From: a virus
Reading direction: 5' to 3' (one strand)
DNA length: 26,898 bases
IMG/VR virus record: IMGVR_UViG_3300029787_000270
Location: 1 to 26,898 of that record
Shown: in pieces, positions 1 through 6,249 of the stretch
How the letters are laid out: every line of letters starts with the position of its first letter
Position numbering within the stretch: the first letter of the stretch is position 1
Notes under the pieces: generated by a model
Told to the model about the DNA's origin: nothing
Database searches by the model: none
What the model saw: only the letters and a program-made list of their open reading frames with translations
Made by a program: the position numbers and the translations under genes

Positions 1-1113
1 GCTAGGGAGATACCGAAGTCTATCATTGATGCCTGTACTATGCGTGTTGGTCGTTATCCTTCTATGAAAGATGGTGGATGCACATGGACAGGTGTGATTG
101 CAGACACTAACGCGCCAGAGGAAGATCATTGGTGGCCTATTATGTCAGGTGAAGTGCCTGTGCCAGATCATATTCCAAAAGAAGAAGCTAAAATGTTGGT
201 AAAGCCAGACAACTGGCTTTTCTTTACACAACCACCAGCAATGTATGAGGACAAAGATCAGGATGGTAATGTTACTGCATATCATTCAAATGATAATGCA
301 GAGAACAAAACAAACATGAGATCTGATTACTATACAAATATTGTGCAGGGGAAAACTAAAAGCTGGATAGATGTATATGTAATGAATCGTTTAGGTGCAA
401 TACAGGATGGCAAGCCTGTATATCAAATGTTTGCGCCTGATGTGCATATAGCAAAAGAAGAAATACCAGTTGCTTCTGGTGTGCCTGTTTATATTGGTGT
501 TGACTTTGGACTTACACCAGCTGCTGTGTTTGGACAAAAGGTTCGAGGTCGATGGCTTATACTGCAAGAAGTTGTTGCGTTCGATATGGGTATAGTAAAG
601 TTTAGTGAGGTGCTTCGTATTGAAATAGCATCACGCTATTCTGACTGTGAAGTAAATATAATTGGAGATCCAGCTGGTGACTTCCGCGCACAAACTGATG
701 AATCTACACCTTTCCAGATTCTTCGAGGCTGCGGTTTGAAGGCAAGGCCAGCACAATCAAATGATGTGTCATTACGCCTCGAAGCTGTAAATGCAACACT
801 CAATAGAATGGTTGAAGGACAATCAGGTTTTTTGCTTGACCCTCGATGCCGTACACTTATCAAGGGTTTTGAAGGTGGTTATCAGTACAAACGTATGCAA
901 GTGTCTGGTGAAAGGTTTGATGATAAGCCAGAGAAAAATCACTTCTCACATATACATGATGCATTGCAGTATCTTATGATGGGTGCTGGTGAAGGTAGAA
1001 ATATCTTGTCAAACATACCAAATATTTCTAAACCTTTTCAGGCAAAGATGGAATTTGACGTATTTACCAGAAAGCCAAAACAAAAGCGTCAAAGCCTTTG
1101 GGCAAGAATGTAA
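1..1113 (+). CDS. terL: Terminase large subunit, C-terminal part (5' truncated)
   Basis: DNA-packaging motor that drives the genome into the procapsid and cuts concatemers. The frame is open from the first base of the window, so the first ATG (position 40) is internal and the N-terminal ATPase with Walker A lies outside. Residues are numbered from base 1. The fragment begins at the end of the ATPase domain, with a probable coupling motif around I-A-D-T-N. It continues into an RNase H-fold nuclease with the expected acidic residues: GVDFG (Asp168), GDPAG (Asp223) and H-D-A-L-Q-Y (Asp320). The order terminase, portal, scaffold, capsid fits a podovirus head module. The next gene starts 10 bases downstream behind a good AAGGAG. 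The family is secure; the exact subgroup is not. Confidence 0.95.
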   Translation, partial: AREIPKSIIDACTMRVGRYPSMKDGGCTWTGVIADTNAPEEDHWWPIMSGEVPVPDHIPKEEAKMLVKPDNWLFFTQPPAMYEDKDQDGNVTAYHSNDNAENKTNMRSDYYTNIVQGKTKSWIDVYVMNRLGAIQDGKPVYQMFAPDVHIAKEEIPVASGVPVYIGVDFGLTPAAVFGQKVRGRWLILQEVVAFDMGIVKFSEVLRIEIASRYSDCEVNIIGDPAGDFRAQTDESTPFQILRGCGLKARPAQSNDVSLRLEAVNATLNRMVEGQSGFLLDPRCRTLIKGFEGGYQYKRMQVSGERFDDKPEKNHFSHIHDALQYLMMGAGEGRNILSNIPNISKPFQAKMEFDVFTRKPKQKRQSLWARM

Positions 1114-1123
1114 GGAGTAAGAT

Positions 1124-1396
1124 ATGTGTACGTCATCTGTGTTGAAACCTATTGTAAAGATTGGTCGTGGATTGCTTGGTATTGAAAAACCTAAAGCACC
1201 ACCTGAATCAGAAGAGGCTAAAGAAGCTCGCCGTTTGAAAAAAGAAATGATTGCAGAGCAAGAAGAAAAGCAAAAGCAAGAACGTCAAAAAAGATTGCAA
1301 GATCAAGTTCGCAGACAAAGGCGAGGTGGTGCTGGCAAACGCTCACTTATAACAGGGCAAGGTGGTGGTATTGGCTACTTTGATGAGACAACATGA
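1124..1396 (+). CDS. Small charged coiled-coil phage protein between terminase and portal
   Basis: A 90-residue protein of unknown function. The N-terminus is mildly hydrophobic. A Lys/Glu/Gln/Arg-rich helix follows (about residues 25-66) and probably forms a coiled coil. The tail is Gly-rich, with R-S-L-I-T-G and G-G-I-G-Y-F-D-E-T. Small proteins with this layout are common next to portal genes in podoviruses, so a minor virion or assembly role is plausible but unproven. The start is supported by TAAGGAG a few bases upstream. Its TGA overlaps the portal ATG in an ATGA junction, which implies translational coupling. Confidence 0.75.
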   Translation: MCTSSVLKPIVKIGRGLLGIEKPKAPPESEEAKEARRLKKEMIAEQEEKQKQERQKRLQDQVRRQRRGGAGKRSLITGQGGGIGYFDETT

Positions 1397-2940
1397 TGGA
1401 AAAATCAGCACTCAGAATGTTAGAAAAGTTTCAGAAAGCAAAAACTAACAGAGTGCTTTTTGAATCTTTGTTTGAAGAATGTTATGAATATGCAATGCCA
1501 ATGCGTCAAAGTTTCTACTATGAATCTCCGGGGCAGCGCAGAGATGATAAGATCTTTGATGAAACTGCCGTTGTTGGTGTGCAGGAGTTTGCATCACGTT
1601 TGCAATCTGGCCTTGTTCCTAACTTTGCACGATGGGCAGACCTTCTAGCTGGCAGTGAAGTGCCGGACCAAAATCAAGATGACATTAATAACAGTTTAGA
1701 TCAGGTGACAGATTATGTCTTTGAAATCATCCAAAACTCAAACTTCGGGCAAGAAGTCCACGAATCGTTTATGGACTTGGCTGTTGGCACAGGAATCCTT
1801 CTTGTTGAAGAAGGTGACGCAGTTAATCCAGTTCGTTTTAATGCTATTCCGTTACCGAGTGTTTACCTTGATACAGGTCCAGATGATAAAATTGACCATG
1901 TATATAGACAGCGTTCGCTCAAATATGAAGAGATACCTATCGCGTATCAAAAAGCGGAGTTTGGAGAAAAAACAGCGAAATCTATAGCATCTAATCCAGA
2001 TGCTAAAGTTGATGTTGTAGAGATAGTTTGTCGAAATTATTCTAAACCAAATCAAGATCTATTTGATTTTTTTGTTATTAATATACCTGACAAAGAGCTT
2101 ATATTCCAAGATCAGTTCTCTGGTACAGGCTCAAACCCATTTGTATGTTTTCGCTGGTCTAAGGCTAGTGGTGAAATATATGGACGTGGCCCTTTGATAA
2201 ATGCACTCAGTGCAATCAAAACAACTAACCTTACAATCGAGTTGGTTCTTGAAAATGCACAGATGGCTATCTCTGGCATCTATCAGATGGACGATGATGG
2301 CATTATCAATACAGATACAATCAATCTTGTTCCCGGCACAATCATTCCAAAAGCTATGGGTTCTCAAGGTTTGCAGCCGATACGCAATGCTGGCAACTTC
2401 GATGTAGCCAATCTTGTTCTTGGTGATATGCGTAATAACATTAAACGTGCTTTGTATAATGATATGCTTGGTGATCCTAACAGAACACCAGCATCAGCTA
2501 CAGAAGTTGCAGAACGCATGGCAGATTTGTCCAGACGTATTGGATCTGCTTTTGGTCGTTTGCAAGCAGAGATGGTGCAACCAATACTTCAACGTGTTGT
2601 ATATATTCTTAAAAAGCAGGGACGTATTGAGTTACCCACCATTAATGGCAGAGAGATCAAGGTTCGATCTACATCTCCATTAGCACAAGCGCAAGCCAAT
2701 CAGGATATATCTTCAATCTCAAGATACTTGCAGCTTGTTGGTGGCACGTTTGGTCCTGAAATATTGAATCTTCTAGTAAGCTCTGAAGATGTAGCTGTTC
2801 ATTTAGCTAAGAAGTTTGGTGTTCCTGATACACTTGTAAGAGACAAGGTGGATAGGGAACAGCTTATTCAAGCCGCGCAACAGATGGCGCAGCAACAGCA
2901 ACAACAACAGATGATGGCTAGTGAGAATGTCCAACAATAA
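1393..2940 (+). CDS. Portal (head-to-tail connector) protein
   Basis: A 515-residue protein matching the T7 gp8-like head-tail connector family in length, position and sequence character. In this family twelve copies form the ring at the capsid vertex through which DNA is packaged and ejected, and which the tail adaptor docks on. Typical features include an N-terminal helix with Y-E-Y-A-M-P (about residues 27-33), the F-D-E-T-A segment near residue 50, the core G-R-G-P around residue 257, and the P-A-S-A-T-E-V-A-E-R-M segment near residue 365. The C-terminus is a Gln-rich low-complexity tail of CAA/CAG codons (about 2881-2912). Translation is probably coupled to the preceding gene by the ATGA overlap. 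The 3' end overlaps the next gene. Confidence 0.93.
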   Translation: MMEKSALRMLEKFQKAKTNRVLFESLFEECYEYAMPMRQSFYYESPGQRRDDKIFDETAVVGVQEFASRLQSGLVPNFARWADLLAGSEVPDQNQDDINNSLDQVTDYVFEIIQNSNFGQEVHESFMDLAVGTGILLVEEGDAVNPVRFNAIPLPSVYLDTGPDDKIDHVYRQRSLKYEEIPIAYQKAEFGEKTAKSIASNPDAKVDVVEIVCRNYSKPNQDLFDFFVINIPDKELIFQDQFSGTGSNPFVCFRWSKASGEIYGRGPLINALSAIKTTNLTIELVLENAQMAISGIYQMDDDGIINTDTINLVPGTIIPKAMGSQGLQPIRNAGNFDVANLVLGDMRNNIKRALYNDMLGDPNRTPASATEVAERMADLSRRIGSAFGRLQAEMVQPILQRVVYILKKQGRIELPTINGREIKVRSTSPLAQAQANQDISSISRYLQLVGGTFGPEILNLLVSSEDVAVHLAKKFGVPDTLVRDKVDREQLIQAAQQMAQQQQQQQMMASENVQQ

Positions 2941-3190
2941 TAGAATTGGTATAGATAACTTTCCTCGCAAAATATCTGATGATAATAATATATCTCTTAA
3001 TGTCCGTACTTGTTTTAGAACGCCAACTGGACAAGAGGTAATTAAGTATCTGCGTTCTATAACAATAGAAGCAGTAACAGGGCCAGCTGCCAGTGATGCT
3101 GAATTGCGTCATTTAGAAGGGCAGCGGTACATCGTAGGTCTTATTGAAAGACGAATGAAACATGCAGAAAAGGTAGATAAAAATGGATGA
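2927..3190 (+). CDS. Bbp19-like phage protein
   Basis: A small protein (87 residues from ATG 2927, 89 from GTG 2921) that resembles the Bbp19-like phage domain. It has an F-R-T-P-T-G-Q-E-V-I-K-Y-L segment near the start of the domain and a conserved E-G-Q-R-x-x-V-x-x-I-x-R segment at the end. The family lies in head modules of podoviruses between portal and scaffold, as here, and its molecular role is unknown. Both candidate starts lie inside the portal 3' end and neither has a strong Shine-Dalgarno, so coupling to portal translation is likely. The 3' end overlaps the scaffold start by 8 bases. Confidence 0.7.
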   Translation: MSNNNRIGIDNFPRKISDDNNISLNVRTCFRTPTGQEVIKYLRSITIEAVTGPAASDAELRHLEGQRYIVGLIERRMKHAEKVDKNG

Positions 3191-3884
3191 AGCAGACAAT
3201 GTGGAGGTAGCAGTAGCTACAGAAGCACCTGTATCCTCACGACCCGAATGGTTGCCTGAGAAGTTTGAATCACCAGAAGCTATGGCAAAATCTTATGGGG
3301 AACTTGAATCTTGGAAAGGTAAGCGTGAAGAAGATCTTCGTACTGAATTAATATCAGAAATGGAGAAGGAGGCGTATTCAAATAGGCCAGCTACAGCTGG
3401 TGATTATGCTATTCCAGAAACTGTTGATGAAGAACTTGCAACTGATAATGCTTTGTTTCAATGGTGGGCAGGACATGCCTATGAAAACGGCTATAGTCAG
3501 GAAGAGTTTGAGGATGGCATCAAGCAATTTAATGAAGCATTAGAAATGATGCAGCCTGATATTGATGCTGAACAGCAAGCTCTTGGTGATAATTCTGAAG
3601 CTAGGATTGAAGCTGTAAGTCTTTGGAGCCAAAAGTTTTTTCCAGCAGAATATGAAGATGTTATTTTGGGGATTGGACAGTCAGCTAAAGGCATAGAGAT
3701 GATGGAGTTTCTTATGCAGAATGTAAAAGACTCTTCTGTATCTCCAACATCTATACCATCACCACAACAAAGCGAGGATGAGCTTCGTACAAAGATGCAA
3801 GATCCTCGTTATTGGAATCCTGTAAAGAGAGATCAAGGCTTTGTCAGAGAAGTGTCTGAAGGTTTCGCACAACTTTATAAGTGA
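3183..3884 (+). CDS. Scaffolding (capsid assembly) protein
   Basis: A 233-residue acidic, mostly helical protein between portal and major capsid genes, the standard place for a T7 gp9-like scaffold. Scaffolds direct procapsid assembly and leave before or during packaging. The N-terminal third holds W-L-P-E-K-F-x-S-P-E-A-M-A-K-S-Y, the usual opening of phage capsid-assembly proteins. A Trp-containing segment (F-Q-W-W-A, about residue 92) precedes an acidic region and a C-terminal basic patch near P-V-K-R-D-Q-G. The start ATG overlaps the Bbp19-like gene and has AAAGGTAG upstream. The assignment rests on position, composition and the opening motif. Confidence 0.85.
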   Translation: MDEADNVEVAVATEAPVSSRPEWLPEKFESPEAMAKSYGELESWKGKREEDLRTELISEMEKEAYSNRPATAGDYAIPETVDEELATDNALFQWWAGHAYENGYSQEEFEDGIKQFNEALEMMQPDIDAEQQALGDNSEARIEAVSLWSQKFFPAEYEDVILGIGQSAKGIEMMEFLMQNVKDSSVSPTSIPSPQQSEDELRTKMQDPRYWNPVKRDQGFVREVSEGFAQLYK

Positions 3885-3900
3885 TTGCCCAATAAAAGGT

Positions 3901-4380
3901 GTGCAGATAGTCGATGCAACAATAGAACATGCTGCCTATCTGCAACATCGTTTAAGGCCATCTGATGCTAGAGAATGTCTTATAGCTGGTGTTTCTGTAT
4001 GGAAAGCACTACATGAGCCGTTACGTGATAAGCATGGCAAAACATGGGCTATAATTATAGATGGTGAACCATGTGCCATGTTTGGCACATCTGATATGAC
4101 AAGCAGAGAGGATCTCCTTTGCGGCTGCGTTTGGCTTCTTGGTAGTCATTTATGTGAAGAAAAGCCTGTAACTTTTTGTAAAGCAACGCAATTTATTATG
4201 GATGCCTTACTTCTTGATTATGATATTTTAGAAAATGTAGTTCCAATAGACCATGACAGAACAATTAAATGGCTTACATGGCTTGGATTTACATTTGCAA
4301 AAAAGCCTACAATAGTAAATGGATTCCAATGTGTGCGTTTTATGCGTTGCAATAGTCGCTTAGATGTGGCATGGAATTAA
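3901..4380 (+). CDS. T7 gp13-like (DUF2833) GNAT-fold protein
   Basis: A 159-residue protein resembling the T7 gp13/DUF2833 family, which has a GNAT-acetyltransferase-like fold. In T7, gp13 is needed for normal virion morphogenesis. Supporting features are L-R-P-S-D-A-R-E (about residues 18-25), W-A-I-I-I-D-G-E-P-C-A-M-F-G in the middle, and W-L-L-G-S-H. GTG at 3901 is preferred because it places the N-terminus (V-Q-I-V-D-A-T-I-E-H-A) exactly where family members begin. The frame is open upstream to a TTG at 3841, but that stretch overlaps the scaffold gene and looks unlike the family. A purine-rich AAAAGG sits very close to the GTG. Enzymatic activity cannot be judged. Confidence 0.8.
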   Translation: MQIVDATIEHAAYLQHRLRPSDARECLIAGVSVWKALHEPLRDKHGKTWAIIIDGEPCAMFGTSDMTSREDLLCGCVWLLGSHLCEEKPVTFCKATQFIMDALLLDYDILENVVPIDHDRTIKWLTWLGFTFAKKPTIVNGFQCVRFMRCNSRLDVAWN

Positions 4381-4469
4381 TATTACGGCCTGTTTTATCT
4401 GACAGCCTCTGTATTGAGATAACTGGACGAGGACAAAAACGGACAACCGTTGGTGTAGTGAAACTTTAA
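4371..4469 (+). CDS. Possible 32-residue peptide before the capsid gene
   Basis: A short ORF that starts inside the last codons of the gp13-like gene and fills nearly all of the otherwise empty gap before the capsid gene. It is basic, ends in G-V-V-K-L, and contains I-E-I-T-G-R-G-Q-K-R. The start overlaps the upstream stop codon, consistent with coupled reinitiation, but no independent Shine-Dalgarno is visible. Tight packing elsewhere makes a 100-base non-coding gap unusual, which favours it being real. It could still be an untranslated spacer. A small inverted repeat (AACGG/CCGTT, about 4438-4451) lies inside. Confidence 0.4.
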   Translation: MELILRPVLSDSLCIEITGRGQKRTTVGVVKL

Positions 4470-4483
4470 TAAGGAACTGAGAA

Positions 4484-5296
4484 ATGGCTAATACAATAGA
4501 TCAAGCCTTTATCAAGCAGTTCGAGACTGAAGTTCACATGGCTTATCAGCGTATGGGTTCTAAACTTCGCAATACTGTTCGCACCGCTGGTAATGTTCGT
4601 GGTAATGTTGTTCGCTTCCAGAAGATTGGTGCTGGATCTGCAAACACTAAGTCTCGTAACGGTAACGTAACCCCAATGGAACTTGCCCACACAAATGTCG
4701 AGGCAACGATGCAAGACTTTTTTGCACCAGAGTTTATCGACAAGTTGGATGAGTTAAAAACCAATATTGATGAGCGTCAAGCCGTAGCACAATCTGCTGC
4801 TGCTGCTCTGGGTCGTAAGACTGATGATATTTTGTACACAGCAATGGATGCTGGTGCAAACGCAACTCAGATTCACGATACAGGTTCTGCGCTTGCAAAA
4901 GCTGATCTTCTTTCATTGTTTGAAACCTTTGGTACTGCAAACATTCCGGAAGATGGTCAACGCTATCTTGCTATGCATCCAAAAGGATATGCAGATTTGT
5001 TTAACATTACAGAGTTTGCTTCAAGTGACTTTGTTGGTGAACAAAATCTTCCTTTTGCTGGTGGCATTACAATGAAAGAGTTCTTAGGATTTAAGATCTT
5101 TTCTACTGCTGCTATTACAGCTGGTAAGAATATGGCATACCATTCAACCGCAGTTGGACTTGGCATTAACTCTGATGTTTCAACAGAGATTAACTATGTG
5201 CCAGAAAAAGCTGCTCACCTTGCAACATCAATGATGTCAATGGGTGCTGTTGTTATTGATGACAATGGTATCTATGAAGTCCTTGATAATAACTAA
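4484..5296 (+). CDS. Major capsid protein
   Basis: A 270-residue protein immediately after the scaffold block, likely the HK97-fold shell subunit. Sequence features typical of podovirus coat proteins are the opening F-E-x-E-V-H-M-A-Y-Q-R-M-G-S-K-L-R (about residues 13-29), G-N-V-V-R-F-Q-K-I-G-A-G, and D-K-L-D-E-L-K-T-N-I-D-E-R-Q-A (about 86-100). The C-terminal part is a beta-rich P-domain-like segment. A strong AAGGA lies about 9 bases upstream of ATG, as expected for the most abundant virion protein. Codon use appears enriched in C-ending codons near the start compared with neighbours, consistent with high expression. I see no frameshifted longer form like T7 gp10B. Confidence 0.9.
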   Translation: MANTIDQAFIKQFETEVHMAYQRMGSKLRNTVRTAGNVRGNVVRFQKIGAGSANTKSRNGNVTPMELAHTNVEATMQDFFAPEFIDKLDELKTNIDERQAVAQSAAAALGRKTDDILYTAMDAGANATQIHDTGSALAKADLLSLFETFGTANIPEDGQRYLAMHPKGYADLFNITEFASSDFVGEQNLPFAGGITMKEFLGFKIFSTAAITAGKNMAYHSTAVGLGINSDVSTEINYVPEKAAHLATSMMSMGAVVIDDNGIYEVLDNN

Positions 5297-5311
5297 TAGG
5301 GAGAAATAGAT

Positions 5312-5617
5312 ATGGCTCTCGATTTGAGTAACTTAATACGCATTGGTGGTGGAAGTGGTGTCAACATGTGGTATTACGCATCCAATGATGCTTTGTCTGT
5401 TGTAAGAGCAGCAAACTATTTTTCAACTGCCGATGCTACAGGTGGGGAAATGAATGGTCAGTCTGCTCTTGGCATGATGAACGCAGGGGATATTGTTGTA
5501 CTTGTTGATTCAAATTCAACTCACAAAGATGCATCTATTACAGTAGTAAAAGAAGTTTCTGCTACAGCAATAGATTTAGGCGATGGCACAACAATCAGTA
5601 GTGCTGATAGCGACTAA
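5312..5617 (+). CDS. Probable capsid decoration/head protein
   Basis: A 101-residue protein directly downstream of the major capsid gene. It has a Gly-rich N-terminus (I-R-I-G-G-G-S-G), then M-W-Y-Y-A-S-N-D-A, A-N-Y-F-S, and G-D-I-V-V-L-V-D. I recognise this pattern from small proteins beside capsid genes in many phages; their role is usually guessed as decoration or head stabilisation. It is probably beta-rich and secreted nowhere (no signal peptide). An AGGGAG Shine-Dalgarno lies upstream. Its stop codon is fused to the remote Shine-Dalgarno of the next gene. The functional call rests mainly on position. Confidence 0.65.
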   Translation: MALDLSNLIRIGGGSGVNMWYYASNDALSVVRAANYFSTADATGGEMNGQSALGMMNAGDIVVLVDSNSTHKDASITVVKEVSATAIDLGDGTTISSADSD

Positions 5618-5667
5618 AGGAGTTTGGGAGAGGTCAATCCGAAACACCTCTCCCATACCATCATATG
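5618..5667 (+). promoter_or_regulatory. Hairpin-split ribosome binding site of the adaptor gene
   Basis: AGGAG at 5618-5622 lies 42 bases from the ATG at 5665, too far for normal initiation. Between them is a perfect 10-bp inverted repeat (arms 5625-5634 and 5646-5655, loop of 11). Folding removes 31 bases and leaves about 11 between Shine-Dalgarno and ATG. Split ribosome binding sites of this type are known for phage T4 genes. No U-run follows, so an ordinary intrinsic terminator is unlikely. The position after the capsid module matches that of the T7 late terminator, so a weak termination or RNA-processing role is an alternative. Confidence 0.65.
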
Positions 5668-6249
5668 CCAACAGTAGCTAACTCAGATATTGATATTGCA
5701 TCAAGAGCTTTGGTTCTAATTGGCGCAGAACCTATAACGTCTTTTACTGCTCAAAGCACTGAGGCGATTGTTGCAAATGCAATATATGAGGATATGATTA
5801 GAACAACTCTTTGTTCGAGCCGTTGGCGTTTTGCTACTAATCAGGCAGAATTAAATCTTCTTACTGCTGTTCCAACAGGGCGATATGATCGCGCACATCA
5901 GTTGCCAGCTGATTTACTTATGTTACATGCTGTAACAGTAAGTGATTTAGTTATTGAGTATAATGTTTATGGTGACAAAGTATTTAGCGATTCAGCATCA
6001 AGTGATACGTTAGTTGCTGATTATACTTTTAGAGCATTAGAGCAAGACTTTCCTTCATATTTTACTGTTGCTTTGCAATTCTCTTTAGCAGCTGCATTTG
6101 CTTTAGGCATAGCAAGAGATGAACAGCTATCAAGTGTTCTTGAGGGCAAAGGCGCGCAGTTGTTGCAACAGGCTAAAACACTAGACAGTCAGCAACAAAC
6201 AACACGAAAGCTACTGACATCGAGGTTTATTACTGAAAGGCGAAGTTAA
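5665..6249 (+). CDS. Tail tubular protein A (gp11-like adaptor)
   Basis: A 194-residue protein matching the T7 gp11-type adaptor that sits under the portal and joins it to the nozzle. Typical family features are the opening I-A-S-R-A-L-V-L-I-G-A-E-P-I (about residues 11-24), W-R-F-A-T-N-Q-A near residue 53, and R-Y-D-R-A-H-Q-L-P-A-D-L-L. A helical, Gln-rich C-terminal region holds A-L-G-I-A-R-D-E. The start is read through the hairpin-split Shine-Dalgarno described separately. Its stop overlaps the nozzle ATG in a TAATG junction, so the two tail tube components are probably made together. Confidence 0.9.
   Translation: MPTVANSDIDIASRALVLIGAEPITSFTAQSTEAIVANAIYEDMIRTTLCSSRWRFATNQAELNLLTAVPTGRYDRAHQLPADLLMLHAVTVSDLVIEYNVYGDKVFSDSASSDTLVADYTFRALEQDFPSYFTVALQFSLAAAFALGIARDEQLSSVLEGKGAQLLQQAKTLDSQQQTTRKLLTSRFITERRS

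Noticed and set aside
2881-2912. CAA/CAG repeat at the portal 3' end as a mobile or regulatory repeat
   Set aside because: It simply encodes a Gln-rich tail; short and imperfect.
5625-5655. Intrinsic terminator after the capsid module
   Set aside because: The stem is good but no U-run follows; the split ribosome-site interpretation explains both hairpin and spacing better, though weak termination is not excluded.
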